64,000 nt of DNA from DASQMT01 sp963827335 (GCA_963827335.1 CAWHAP010000015.1:930001-994000); one strand, 5' to 3'. Shown: positions 8,137-16,639, counted from the first letter of the stretch. Translations and numbers: made by a program. Notes: generated from the letters alone by a model not told the origin.

Positions 8137-9432
8137 ATGACCGCCACCTCCCGACTGCTCGCCGTGCTGCTGGCCTTCGCCGCCGCCCTCGGCGCCTTCC
8201 TGCTGCTCCGCTCGCCCGAGCCGGCCGCGCCCGCCGCGGCCGCCCCCGCGGCGGCCGCCGCCCGCGACGGCAGCGACGACCTCCCCGCCCTCCAGGCCGC
8301 CGTGCGCGACGCGCCGCGCGCGACCGCCCCGCGCGTCGCGCTGGCCGAGGCCTACCTGCGCCGCGCCCGCACGACCGGCGACCCCGCCTTCTACGCGCGC
8401 GCCGACGGCCTCCTGCGCGGCGCCCTCGCCCGTGCGCCGCGCGACCCCGACGCGCTCGCCGCGAGCGCCGGGCTCGCCCTCTCGCGCCATGACTTCCGCC
8501 GCGGCCTCCAGCTCGCCCGGCGCGCCCGCGCGGGGCGGCCCGGCGCGCTCGCCCCGGCCCCGCTGATCGTCGACGCGCTGGTCGAGCTGGGCCGGTTCGG
8601 CGCCGCCGAGCGCGAGCTGCAGCAACTCGTCGACACGAAGCCCACCCTGGCCGGCTACGCCCGCGTCTCCTACCTGCGCGAGCTGCACGGCGACCTCGGC
8701 GGCGCCGTCGCGGCCATGCGCCGCGCGGCCGCCGCCGGCGGGGCCGGACGCGAGAGCACGGCCTCCGTGCAGTCGCTGCTCGGCGGGCTCGAGCTGGCGC
8801 GGGGGAACCTCGCCGCCGCCGGCCGCGCGCAGCGTGCCGCGCTCGCCGCGGTCCCCGGGTACCCCGCCGCGCTGGCCGGGCTCGCCCGGCTCGCCGCGGC
8901 GCGTGGGGACCTGGACGCCGCCGGCCGCCGCTGGCAGGCGCTCGCCACGCGGCTGCCGCTGCCCGAGTACGTCGTGGCGCTCGGCGAGACGCGCCTGGCC
9001 CAGGGCCGCCGCGCCGCCGCGCGGCGGGAGCTGCGGCTCGTCGGCGCGGAGCGCCGGCTGCTCGGGAGCGCGGGCGTCGACACCGACGCCGAGACCGCCG
9101 TCTACGAGGCCGACCACGGCGCGCCCCGGCGCGCGCTGGCGCTCGCCCGCCGCGCCTGGCGCGCCGCGCCCGGCGTGCGCGCCGCGGACGCCATGGGCTG
9201 GGCCCTGACCCGTGCCGGGCGGCCCGCCGCGGGGCTGCGCTGGGCGCACCGCGCGCTCGCGCTCGGCAGCCGCGACCCGCTCATGCGCCATCACGCCGGC
9301 CTGGCGGCGCTCGCCGCGGGCGCGCCCGCGGAGGGCCGCGCGCACCTGCGCGTCGCGCTGGCGGGCGGCCTGGCCGGCTGGCCCTGGCAGGCCCAGCAGG
9401 CACGCACCGCACTGCGAGGAGGAGCAGCATGA
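8137..9432 (+). CDS. Membrane-anchored TPR-type repeat protein
   Basis: This 431-residue protein has an N-terminal signal anchor (SRLLAVLLAFAAALGAFLLL), an Ala/Pro linker, then tandem helix-turn-helix repeats with TPR spacing: PRVALAEAYLRRA, PDALAASAGLALSRHDF, GYPAALAGLARLAAARGDLDAA and a final RDPLMRHHAGLAALAAG. It probably sits outside the membrane as a scaffold. I prefer ATG 8137 over ATG 8125, since the latter would lie only seven bases from a strong hairpin. The last codon overlaps the exporter gene as ATGA, so the two proteins are translationally coupled. Together with DUF4331 upstream, the trio looks like one system. Confidence 0.78.
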   Translation: MTATSRLLAVLLAFAAALGAFLLLRSPEPAAPAAAAPAAAAARDGSDDLPALQAAVRDAPRATAPRVALAEAYLRRARTTGDPAFYARADGLLRGALARAPRDPDALAASAGLALSRHDFRRGLQLARRARAGRPGALAPAPLIVDALVELGRFGAAERELQQLVDTKPTLAGYARVSYLRELHGDLGGAVAAMRRAAAAGGAGRESTASVQSLLGGLELARGNLAAAGRAQRAALAAVPGYPAALAGLARLAAARGDLDAAGRRWQALATRLPLPEYVVALGETRLAQGRRAAARRELRLVGAERRLLGSAGVDTDAETAVYEADHGAPRRALALARRAWRAAPGVRAADAMGWALTRAGRPAAGLRWAHRALALGSRDPLMRHHAGLAALAAGAPAEGRAHLRVALAGGLAGWPWQAQQARTALRGGAA

Positions 9433-10769
9433 GGATCCGGATCGCCCTGGCCGCGGCCGCCGCCGCGCTGGGGATCGCCGCCGCGCCCGCGGCGGCCCAC
9501 CCGCTCGGCAACTTCTCCGTCAACCACCTCACCCAGGTGCGGATCTCCGCCGACCGGGTCGACGTGCGCTACCTGCTCGACCAGGCCGAGATCCCGACGT
9601 TCCGCGAGCGCGGGCTGGGCGACGCCGAGATCCTGCGCCGCAAGCGGGCCGAGGTCGCGCAGCGGCTCGTGCTGACCGTCGACGGGCGCACGGTCGCGCT
9701 GCGGCCGGCCGGGGCGCCCCGGCTCACCCATCCCGCCGGCCAGGGCGGCCTGCGCACGACGCGGCTCGAGCTGCCGCTGACCGCCGGCGTGCGCGGCGCC
9801 CGGACCGTCGCGGTGCGGGACGGCACGTTCCCCGACCGCGTCGGCTGGAAGGCCGTGCAGGCGCTGCCCGGCGCGCGCACCGCGGTCCGGACCGGCGCTC
9901 CGGCGACCGACCCGACCGGCGGCCTCCGGCGCTATCCGGCCGACCTGCTCGAGAGCCCGAGCGACGTGCGCGCCGCGACGTTCGCGGTCGCGCCCGGCGA
10001 CGGCACGCTCGACGCCGGCGCCGCGCGCGTGAGCGACGGCGGCGGGAACGACGGCGACGGCTTCGCCGGCCTGCTCGACGGCGACGGCGTGCTCGTGCTC
10101 CTGCTGCTCGCCGCGTTCGGCTGGGGCGCGCTGCACGCGCTCTCGCCCGGGCACGGCAAGGCGATGGTGGCGGCCTACCTCGTCGGCACGCGCGGCAGCT
10201 CGCGCGACGCGATCCTGCTCGGCGCCACCGTGACCGTGACGCACACCGCCGGCGTCGTGGCGCTCGGCGTCGTCGCGCTCGCCCTGTCGGCATGGATCCT
10301 GCCCGAGCAGCTCTACCCGTGGCTCAACCTCGTCTCCGGGCTCCTCGTGGTCGGCGTCGGCGTCGCCGTGCTGCGCGGCCGGATGCGCCCGCGCGGTGAC
10401 CACCGGCACGAGCACGGACACGACCACGACCACGGGCACGACCACCATCACCACCATCACGATCGCCGGAGCCTGCTCGCGCTCGGCGCCTCGGCGGGCC
10501 TGATCCCCTGCCCGTCGGCGCTCGTCGTGCTGCTCGGCGCGGTCGCCCAGCACCGCATCGGCCTGGGCCTCGTGCTGATCGTGGCCTTCTCCGCCGGCCT
10601 CGCCGCGACGCTCACCGGGCTCGGCCTCGCGGTCGTGCACGCCGGCCGCGTGCTGGCCCGGCTCCCCGTCCCCGGCCGCCTGGTGACCGCGATCCCGGCC
10701 GCCTCCGCGGCGCTCATCGTGGTCGTCGGGATGGCGCTGACGGCGCAGGCCCTGCCCCGCCTCGCGTGA
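9429..10769 (+). CDS. NicO-family nickel/cobalt exporter with extracytoplasmic N-terminal domain
   Basis: This 446-residue protein begins with a signal peptide cleaved near AAPAAA-HP, then an extracytoplasmic domain of about 190 residues (HPLGNFSVNHLTQVRI...RYLLDQAEIPTF). A membrane domain of six or so helices follows, with the NicO motifs ALHALSPGHGKAMVAAYLVG near 235 and VTHTAGVVALG near 268, plus a PCPSALVVLLGA motif near 360. Between helices lies a metal-loop of alternating His and acidic residues (HEHGHDHDHGHDHHHHHHD, about 327-345). RcnA-like relatives pump Ni2+ or Co2+ out of the cytoplasm. Position after DUF4331 and the TPR gene, and before a Fur-regulated importer, fits metal balance. 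Direction of transport is inferred from family. Confidence 0.85.
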   Translation: MRIRIALAAAAAALGIAAAPAAAHPLGNFSVNHLTQVRISADRVDVRYLLDQAEIPTFRERGLGDAEILRRKRAEVAQRLVLTVDGRTVALRPAGAPRLTHPAGQGGLRTTRLELPLTAGVRGARTVAVRDGTFPDRVGWKAVQALPGARTAVRTGAPATDPTGGLRRYPADLLESPSDVRAATFAVAPGDGTLDAGAARVSDGGGNDGDGFAGLLDGDGVLVLLLLAAFGWGALHALSPGHGKAMVAAYLVGTRGSSRDAILLGATVTVTHTAGVVALGVVALALSAWILPEQLYPWLNLVSGLLVVGVGVAVLRGRMRPRGDHRHEHGHDHDHGHDHHHHHHDRRSLLALGASAGLIPCPSALVVLLGAVAQHRIGLGLVLIVAFSAGLAATLTGLGLAVVHAGRVLARLPVPGRLVTAIPAASAALIVVVGMALTAQALPRLA

Positions 10770-10787
10770 CGCCGGACGCGAACTGAT

Positions 10788-10833
10788 CCGCTCGCCGGGC
10801 TCGCGCGAAGAGGGAGGCGAGGCGGCTGAGCGG
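10788..10833 (+). terminator. Imperfect hairpin between exporter and Fur-family gene
   Basis: CCGCTCGCC pairs with GGC-T-GAGCGG (nine pairs, one bulged T) across a loop of about 27 bases, located 19 bases after the exporter stop. It could end that transcript before the regulator gene. No T-run follows. Confidence 0.3.
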
Positions 10834-10864
10834 GGGCAGCGCCGCATCTCGACCAAAGGCACCC

Positions 10865-11338
10865 ATGACCGTCGCCCATCGCTCAGAGGCGCTGCCCGCG
10901 CCATCGCTGACCGCTGCCGTCGTCGCGCTGCGCACGCGCGGCATGCGCGTCTCCACCACCCGCCGCGCGCTGCTCGGGGCGCTGTTCGCCGCCACCGGGC
11001 CGCGCACCGCGGAGTCGCTCGCCGGCGGCCTCGACCTCGCCAGCGTCTACCGCAACCTCGAGGCGCTCGAGGCCGTCGGGCTCGTGCGCCACGTGCACGT
11101 CGGGCACGGGCCCGGGCGCTACGCCCTCGCCGGCCGGCGCGACCGCGGCTACGCGGCCTGCGAGCGCTGCGGCGAGCACGCCGCGCTCGACCCCGACGTG
11201 CTCGACGCCGTCCGGGCGGCCGTGCTCGCGGCCACCGGCTTCGCGAGCGACTTCTCCCACTTCCCGATCGTCGGGCTCTGCCCGGCCTGCGCCCACGCCC
11301 CACGCCCCCAGGAGAACGACCACCATGCACATCCCTGA
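10865..11338 (+). CDS. Fur-family metal-responsive repressor (Zur/Nur-like)
   Basis: This 157-residue protein has the Fur winged helix (RGMRVSTTRRALLGALFAAT, then a recognition region LASVYRNLEALEAVGLVRHV near 55-75) and a C-terminal metal domain. CERC near 99-102 and CPAC near 141-144 are the two CxxC halves of the structural zinc site, and DFSHFPIVGLC holds the typical His region. The C-terminal tail is His-rich (ENDHHAHP). Its end overlaps the cbiM start by 14 bases, so regulator and importer are co-translated; it most likely represses its own importer operon when the metal is plentiful. Which metal (Ni, Co or Zn) cannot be read from sequence. Confidence 0.88.
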   Translation: MTVAHRSEALPAPSLTAAVVALRTRGMRVSTTRRALLGALFAATGPRTAESLAGGLDLASVYRNLEALEAVGLVRHVHVGHGPGRYALAGRRDRGYAACERCGEHAALDPDVLDAVRAAVLAATGFASDFSHFPIVGLCPACAHAPRPQENDHHAHP

Positions 11339-12008
11339 CGGCTTCCTGTCCCCCGAGGTCGCGGCGGGCACCGCCGTCGTCGCGGCCGGCGCCGTGGCCG
11401 TCGGCCTGCGGCGCGCCGAGGCGCGGCTCGACGACCGCCTCGTGCCGCTGCTCGGCGTCACCGGCGCGTTCGTGTTCGCGGCGCAGATGCTCAACTTCCC
11501 CGTCGCGGGCGGGACGAGCGGGCACTTCCTCGGCGCAGCGCTCGCCACCGTGCTGCTCGGCCCGTGGCTCGCCTGCCTCGTGCTGGCCGTGGTGCTGACG
11601 ACGCAGAGCTTCGTGTTCGCCGACGGCGGCGTCAGCGCGCTCGGCGCGAACATCGTGGACATGGGCGTGCTCGGCGCCCTCACGACCGGAGGCCTGATGC
11701 TGCTCGCGCGCCGCGTGCTGCCGCGCCGGCGCGGCGCGCTGCTCGCGGTGGCCGGAGCCGGCGCGTGGCTCGCCGTGATGGCCGGCGCCGCCGGCACGGC
11801 GCTGTGGCTCGGGCTCTCGGGCACCGTGCCGCTCGGCACCGTGCTGCCGGCGATGCTCGGCGTGCACCTCGTGATCGGGATCGGCGAGGCGATGATCACC
11901 GTCGCCGCCGTCTCCGCGCTGATGGCGACCCGGCCGGACCTGATCGGCGGCTGGGCGCCCGACGAGCCCGCCGCCTCCCCCGTCCGCCCCCTGCCGATCG
12001 GAGCCTGA
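11325..12008 (+). CDS. cbiM: ECF metal importer substrate-binding subunit CbiM/NikM
   Basis: This 227-residue membrane protein begins MHIPDGFLSP. In this family the free N-terminus and His2 insert into the pore and ligate Co2+ or Ni2+, so the conserved start fixes ATG 11325. Family signatures continue with AAQMLNFPVAGGTSGHFLGA near 50-70 (metal-ligating His), then FADGGVSALGANIVDMG near 100. About seven helices follow. Together with the next three genes it forms an energy-coupling-factor transporter. It overlaps the Fur-family gene, which implies metal-controlled expression. Confidence 0.93.
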   Translation: MHIPDGFLSPEVAAGTAVVAAGAVAVGLRRAEARLDDRLVPLLGVTGAFVFAAQMLNFPVAGGTSGHFLGAALATVLLGPWLACLVLAVVLTTQSFVFADGGVSALGANIVDMGVLGALTTGGLMLLARRVLPRRRGALLAVAGAGAWLAVMAGAAGTALWLGLSGTVPLGTVLPAMLGVHLVIGIGEAMITVAAVSALMATRPDLIGGWAPDEPAASPVRPLPIGA

Positions 12009-12010
12009 CC

Positions 12011-12316
12011 GTGCGCCGCTTCACGATCCTCGCCCTCGCGGTCGCCGTGCTGCTCGGCGTCGCGCTCGCGCCGTTCGCGTCGAGCTCGCCCGACGGGCTG
12101 GAGAAGGTCGCCGCCGACCGGGGCTTCCTCGAGGCGGGCCGGCTCGCTCCCGTGCAGGAGTCCGCGCCGGTGCCCGGCTACGCCTTCCCGGGCGTCGAGG
12201 ACCCGCGCCTCGCGACGGCGCTCGCCGGCCTGGCGGGCACCCTCGTCGTGTTCGCCGCGGCCGGCGGGCTGCTGCTCGTCGTCCGTCACCGGCCGCGGGC
12301 GGCGCGGGCGTCATGA
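12011..12316 (+). CDS. CbiN/NikN-like small subunit with PDGLE motif
   Basis: This 101-residue protein has one N-terminal helix, an external loop beginning SSSPDGLEKVAADRGF, which is the PDGLE signature of the small subunit of CbiMN/NikMN modules, and a second helix near residues 76-97. It assists metal loading into CbiM. GTG 12011 follows the cbiM stop by two bases; its own stop overlaps the cbiQ ATG by four bases. Tight packing supports a single operon. Confidence 0.88.
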   Translation: MRRFTILALAVAVLLGVALAPFASSSPDGLEKVAADRGFLEAGRLAPVQESAPVPGYAFPGVEDPRLATALAGLAGTLVVFAAAGGLLLVVRHRPRAARAS

Positions 12317-13092
12317 GCGGATTCCACGCGCTCGAGTCCGCCGGGCTCGCCGGCGACCCGTCCAGCCCGGTGCACCGGCTCGACGCCCGCGCCAAGCTGC
12401 TCGGCCTCGCCGGGCTGACGGTCGTCGCCGCGACGTCGCCGGCCGGGGCGTGGCCGCTCCTGGCCGGCTGCGCCGTGCTCCTCGGCGCGGTCGCGCTCGG
12501 CGCACGCGTGCCGGCCCGGACCGTGTGGCGCCGCGCGCGCGTCGTGCTCCCCCTCGTGCTGCTCGCCGCCGCCTCCGTGCCGTTCCTGCGCCAGGGCGGC
12601 GACGTGCACCGCATCGGTCCGCTGTCCGTGCACGACGCGGGCCTGACCGTGTTCGGCGCGGCCGCGGCCAAGGCCGCCGTCGGGACGCTCAGCGCCGTGC
12701 TGCTCGCGGCCACCACGACCGTGACCGCCGCCCTGGACGGGCTGCGCCGCCTCCGCGCCCCGGCCGCGCTCGTCGCCATCGCCGGCGTCACCTGGCGCTA
12801 CGTGTTCGTCCTCTGCGAGGAGCTCGCCCGCATGCGCACGGCGCTCGCGGCCCGCGGGCACCGCCCGCGCCACCTGCTGCACGCCACGGCGATCGGCAGG
12901 CTCGCCACGGCGCTGTTCCTGCGCGCCCACGCGCGCGGCGAGCGGGTCCACGTCGCGATGACCGCACGCGGGTGGTCCGGCGCGCCGGCCGCGGGTCCGG
13001 CCCGGGTGCTCGGGCGCGCCGACCTGCTCTTCGTCGCCGCGCTCGCCGGGCTGCCGCTCGCGCTGCGCCTCGGGCTGGAGCTGGGCGCATGA
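12313..13092 (+). CDS. cbiQ: ECF transporter transmembrane coupling subunit CbiQ
   Basis: This 259-residue membrane protein opens with SSPVHRLDARAKLLGLAGLTVV, the standard CbiQ/EcfT start. It carries coupling-helix Ala-Arg-Gly motifs in the second half: MRTALAARGHRPR near 176 and AMTARGWSGAP near 216. These coupling helices contact the ATPase. Five or so membrane helices are predicted. It is in overlap on both sides with CbiN-like and CbiO genes (ATGA junctions). Confidence 0.92.
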   Translation: MSGFHALESAGLAGDPSSPVHRLDARAKLLGLAGLTVVAATSPAGAWPLLAGCAVLLGAVALGARVPARTVWRRARVVLPLVLLAAASVPFLRQGGDVHRIGPLSVHDAGLTVFGAAAAKAAVGTLSAVLLAATTTVTAALDGLRRLRAPAALVAIAGVTWRYVFVLCEELARMRTALAARGHRPRHLLHATAIGRLATALFLRAHARGERVHVAMTARGWSGAPAAGPARVLGRADLLFVAALAGLPLALRLGLELGA

Positions 13093-13853
13093 GCTGCGCG
13101 ATCCACGCCCGCGGGCTCACCTTCGGGTACGCCGCCGGCCGCCCGGTCCTGGCCGGCCTGGACCTCTCCGTCGAGCACGGCGAGCGGGTCGCCGTGCTCG
13201 GCCCGAACGGCGCCGGCAAGACGACGCTCATGCTGCACCTCAACGGGCTCCTGCGCGGCGGCGGCGAGCTCGAGGTGGCCGGGCTGCGGGTCGGCCCGGA
13301 CACGCTCCCCGCGCTGCGCGCCCGGGTCGGGCTGGTGTTCCAGGACCCGGACGACCAGCTGTTCATGACCACGGTGGCCGAGGACGTCGCCTTCGGGCCC
13401 CGCAACCTCGGGCTCGGCGAGGAGGAGGTCACCGCGCGAACGTGGGCCGCGCTCGCCGCGGTCAGGATGCGGTCCGCCGCGGAGCGTGCCCCGCATCAGC
13501 TCTCGATGGGCGAGCGCCGCCGCGTGGCCATCGCGGGCGTGCTGGCCATGGATCCGCGGCTGCTCGTGCTCGACGAGCCCTCCGCCAACCTCGACCCGCG
13601 CGCCCGCCGCGAGCTGCTGGACCTGCTGGAGACGCTGGATCGCACGCTGCTCGTCGTCACGCACGACCTGCCCTTCGCGGTCGAGCTCTGCGAGCGCGCG
13701 GTGATCCTGTCCGGCGGGCGGATCGTCGCGGACGGCCCGTGCGAGGAGATCCTCGAGGACGACGACCTGCTCGCCGCCCACGACCTCGAGCTCCCCGCGG
13801 GCTTCGACCCGTCGCGGGTACGGCGGCGGGGCCGGGCGAGTACCGTCCGCTGA
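13089..13853 (+). CDS. cbiO: ECF transporter ATPase CbiO
   Basis: This 254-residue ABC ATPase has Walker A GPNGAGKTT at residues 38-46, Q-loop VFQDPDDQLF near 84 (the DPD/DQ pattern typical of ECF ATPases), signature LSMGERRR near 137, Walker B LLVLDEPSANLD near 158 and the switch His in VVTHDL. It powers metal uptake through CbiM-N-Q. It lies last in the operon that begins with the Fur-family gene. Its C-terminal tail (SRVRRRGRASTVR) is basic and not conserved in the family. Confidence 0.95.
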   Translation: MSCAIHARGLTFGYAAGRPVLAGLDLSVEHGERVAVLGPNGAGKTTLMLHLNGLLRGGGELEVAGLRVGPDTLPALRARVGLVFQDPDDQLFMTTVAEDVAFGPRNLGLGEEEVTARTWAALAAVRMRSAAERAPHQLSMGERRRVAIAGVLAMDPRLLVLDEPSANLDPRARRELLDLLETLDRTLLVVTHDLPFAVELCERAVILSGGRIVADGPCEEILEDDDLLAAHDLELPAGFDPSRVRRRGRASTVR

Positions 13854-13934
13854 TCGCCCCGCCGGTCAAGCCGGACCGAGCGCTGCCGATTGCACGGGGG
13901 ACCACGGGCACCGCCCGCGGCCCGAACCTGCACG

Positions 13935-16199
13935 ATGACGCCCCCCACCCCCGCCAACTCGCCCGCTTCCGTGCCCCTCGCGGGGGGCGACACCCTCGCC
14001 GACCGGCTCTCGGCGATGACCCACGACCTGCTCGGCGCGGCCGGCGCCGACCGGCGGCTCACCTGGACGAACCCCGCGTGGCAGCCGCTGCTCGGCTGGT
14101 CCTCGGAGGAGCTGGCCGCCCGCAGCTACCACGAGCTGATCCACCCGGACGACCTCGAGCGCGTCAAGGCGTTCGAGCGCGAGGTGCTCTCCGGCCGCGC
14201 CGGCGACCGGCCCGAAGCCGAGCTGCGCCTGCGCGCGACCGACGGCACCTACCGCTGGTTCGTGTTCAGCACGAGCTACTCGATGGCCGACGAGCTCGTC
14301 TTCTTCTGCGGCAAGGACATCACCGCCCGCAAGCACGGCGAGGAGGAGCTGCGGGCCGCCGAGGAGCGCTTCCGCGCGGTGACGGGCTCGACGCGCGACG
14401 CGATCGTGTCGGCCGACCTCAACGGCCGCATCATCTTCTGGAACCGCGGCGCCGAGACGATCTTCGGCCGGCCGGCCGAGGAGATGCTCGGCCGCCCGCT
14501 GTCCGAGCTCATGCCCGAGCGCTACCGCGACGCCCACCGCGCCGGGATGGCCCGCTTCCTGGCCACCGGCGAGGGGCGCGTGATGGGCTCGACCGTCGAG
14601 GTCGAGGGGCTGCGCGGCGACGGCTCCGAGTTCCCGCTCGAGCTGTCGCTCGGCTCGTGGGTCCAGAGCGGGCAGCTGTGCTTCACCGGCGTCCTGCGCG
14701 ACGTGTCGGACCGCGTGCGGGCGCGGCGTGCGCTGCGCGAGGCCGAGGAGCGCTTCGCCGGCGCGTTCGAGGGCGCCGCCGTCGGGCTCATGCTCGCCGC
14801 CCCGGACGGCACGCTGCTGCGCGCCAACCGCGCCCTGTGCGAGCTGTCGGGCTGGCCGGAGGACGAGCTGGTCGGGCGCCGCTTCGACGAGCTCCTGCAT
14901 CCCGAGGACCGCGGGCTCGACGCGCCGGCGCTCGAGGCGATGCTGGCCGGCCGCACGCAGCGGCTCGCGACCGAGCGCCGCTTCCTCTCGGCCGACGGGG
15001 CCGCGCGCATCGTGCGCATCAACCTCTCCCTGATCCGCGCCGCCGACGAGTCGCCGATGCACTTCGTCGGCCAGATCGAGGACGTGACCGAGCGCCGCCG
15101 GATGATCGAGGCGCTGATGATCTCCCAGGCCCGCTACAAGGGCCTGATCGGCGGCCTGCCCGACTCGACCGTGCAGCTGTTCGACCACGACCTGCGCCTG
15201 CTCGTCGCCGAGGGCGACCGCATGCGCGCCCACGGCTACGACCCCGAGGCGCTCGAGGGCCGGCTGCTGGAGGACATCGTGCCCCCCGCCGCGTTCGCGC
15301 GCCTGGCCCCGGAGTACCGCGCCGCGCTGGCCGGCGAGACGCGCTCGTTCGACATGGAGAGCTCGGACGGCACGGCGGCCTACTGGGTCCAGATCGTGCC
15401 CCTGCGCGACGACCTCGGCCACATCATGGGCGGCATGGCGCTCTCGCGCGACGTCACCGAGCGGCGCGCGGCCGAGCGCGTGCTCGAGGACCGCGCGCGC
15501 GACCTCGAGCGCTCCAACGCCGAGCTCGAGCAGTTCGCCTACGTCGCCTCGCACGACCTCTCCGAGCCCCTGCGGATGGTCTCGAGCTACCTGCAGCTCC
15601 TGCGCCGGCGCTACGCGGGTCAGCTCGACGCCGACGCCGACGAGTTCATCGACTTCGCGGTCGACGGCGCCGCGCGCATGCGCGACCTGATCGACGACCT
15701 CCTGACCTACTCGCGCGCCGGCCGCAGCGGCGCCGCGCTCGTCCCGGTCGCGAGCCGCGCGCTGGTGGAGCGGATCGCGGACGGCGTCTGCGCCGGCGAC
15801 GACGCGCGCCCGGCCGACGTGCGGATCGGCGACCTCCCCGTCGTGCTCGGCGACGAGCCGCAGCTCGGGCAGCTGTTCCAGAACCTCATCGGCAACGCCG
15901 TCAAGTTCGTGCCCGAGGACCGCACGCCGGTGGTCGAGGTGACCGCGGAGCGCGACGGCGCGGGCTGGCGCTTCACGGTGGCCGACAACGGCATCGGGCT
16001 CGAGCCCGCGCACGCCGAGCGGATCTTCCGCATGTTCCAGCGGCTGCACACGCGCGAGTCCTATCCCGGCACGGGCATCGGCCTGGCCATCGCCAAGAAG
16101 GTCGTCGAGCGCCACGGGGGCACGATCTGGGCCGCGCCGCGCCCCGAGGGCGGCAGCGTCTTCCACTTCACGCTGGCCGCGGCCGGGGAGCAGCCGTGA
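13935..16199 (+). CDS. Multi-PAS sensor histidine kinase
   Basis: This 754-residue soluble kinase carries four PAS/PAC units (about residues 20-135, 136-260, 262-385 and 390-515; each ends with a VTERR-type boundary). A short coiled coil (RDLERSNAELEQFAYVASHDL) leads into a HisKA domain with the phospho-His in SHDLSEPLRMV near 538. The HATPase follows, with N-box NLIGNAVKFV, DNGIGL and GTGIGLAIAKKVVERHGG. The dimerisation helix is of the bacteriophytochrome-like class, whose partners are often stand-alone receivers, and exactly such a gene overlaps its end. There are no membrane helices, so it senses a cytoplasmic signal (redox, oxygen or ligand) unknown here. I prefer ATG 13935 over an ATG 45 bases upstream. 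Confidence 0.92.
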   Translation: MTPPTPANSPASVPLAGGDTLADRLSAMTHDLLGAAGADRRLTWTNPAWQPLLGWSSEELAARSYHELIHPDDLERVKAFEREVLSGRAGDRPEAELRLRATDGTYRWFVFSTSYSMADELVFFCGKDITARKHGEEELRAAEERFRAVTGSTRDAIVSADLNGRIIFWNRGAETIFGRPAEEMLGRPLSELMPERYRDAHRAGMARFLATGEGRVMGSTVEVEGLRGDGSEFPLELSLGSWVQSGQLCFTGVLRDVSDRVRARRALREAEERFAGAFEGAAVGLMLAAPDGTLLRANRALCELSGWPEDELVGRRFDELLHPEDRGLDAPALEAMLAGRTQRLATERRFLSADGAARIVRINLSLIRAADESPMHFVGQIEDVTERRRMIEALMISQARYKGLIGGLPDSTVQLFDHDLRLLVAEGDRMRAHGYDPEALEGRLLEDIVPPAAFARLAPEYRAALAGETRSFDMESSDGTAAYWVQIVPLRDDLGHIMGGMALSRDVTERRAAERVLEDRARDLERSNAELEQFAYVASHDLSEPLRMVSSYLQLLRRRYAGQLDADADEFIDFAVDGAARMRDLIDDLLTYSRAGRSGAALVPVASRALVERIADGVCAGDDARPADVRIGDLPVVLGDEPQLGQLFQNLIGNAVKFVPEDRTPVVEVTAERDGAGWRFTVADNGIGLEPAHAERIFRMFQRLHTRESYPGTGIGLAIAKKVVERHGGTIWAAPRPEGGSVFHFTLAAAGEQP

Positions 16200-16606
16200 G
16201 CCTGCGGTCGATCCTCCTCGTCGAGGACAACGCGGGCGACGTCCGGCTGACGCGCGAGGCGCTGCGCGAGGCCGAGGTCGCCGTCGACCTGATCGCCGTG
16301 GCCGACGGCGAGCAGGCGCTCGCCCACCTGCGCGCGGACGGCATCCCCGACCTGATCCTGCTCGACCTCAACCTGCCGAAGAAGAACGGGCTCGAGGTGC
16401 TCGAGGAGATCAAGGCCGATCCCGAGCTGCGCGCGACGCCGGTGATCATGCTCACGACGTCCTCCTCGGCGCGCGACATCGCCGCGTGCTACGCCCGCGG
16501 CGTCAACTGCTACGTGGTCAAGCCGCTCGATCTCGACGACTTCACGGCCCTCGTCCAGGCGATCAACCGCTTCTGGTTCGAGGTCGCCCGCCTGCCCCCG
16601 CACTGA
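16196..16606 (+). CDS. Single-domain response regulator (Rcp1-like)
   Basis: This 136-residue receiver has no output domain. Acidic pocket ILLVEDNAGDVRLTREAL near residues 6-20, phospho-acceptor Asp in LILLDLNLPKKNG near 60-70, Thr in VIMLTTSSS and Lys in YVVKPLDL are all present. VEDNxxDxxLxxEAL plus LPKKNG is the Rcp1 pattern of receivers paired with phytochrome-type kinases. GTG start overlaps the kinase stop (GTGA), so the pair is co-translated. It must relay phosphate or act by protein contact. Confidence 0.93.
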   Translation: MSLRSILLVEDNAGDVRLTREALREAEVAVDLIAVADGEQALAHLRADGIPDLILLDLNLPKKNGLEVLEEIKADPELRATPVIMLTTSSSARDIAACYARGVNCYVVKPLDLDDFTALVQAINRFWFEVARLPPH

Positions 16607-16611
16607 CGCCG

Positions 16612-16632
16612 GAGGCGCTCGCCTCATACACT
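16612..16632 (+). promoter_or_regulatory. Putative -10 box with adjacent palindrome before the E2 gene
   Basis: TACACT at 16627-16632 lies eight bases before the ATG at 16640, which fits a leaderless transcript starting at or next to the A of ATG. Directly upstream, GAGGCG-CT-CGCCTC (16612-16625) is a perfect palindrome filling the spacer of such a promoter, a good place for a repressor. No -35 match is evident. Confidence 0.4.
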
Positions 16633-16639
16633 CCCGGGC

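Noticed and set aside
6019..9345. An 1108-codon minus-strand open frame opposite the GGDEF-EAL, DUF4331 and TPR genes
   Set aside because: It has the same composition artefact; no motifs and no ribosome site, and it crosses clear gene boundaries.
10380..10470. Short repeated CAC/GAC units suggesting a repeat array
   Set aside because: They encode the His/Asp metal loop of the NicO exporter; they are codon repeats within a gene, not a CRISPR or intergenic repeat.
10770..10864. Cobalamin riboswitch upstream of the CbiMNQO operon
   Set aside because: The B12-box (GCCACTG-type) sequence is not present and the region is under 100 bases; the Fur-family gene is the more likely control.
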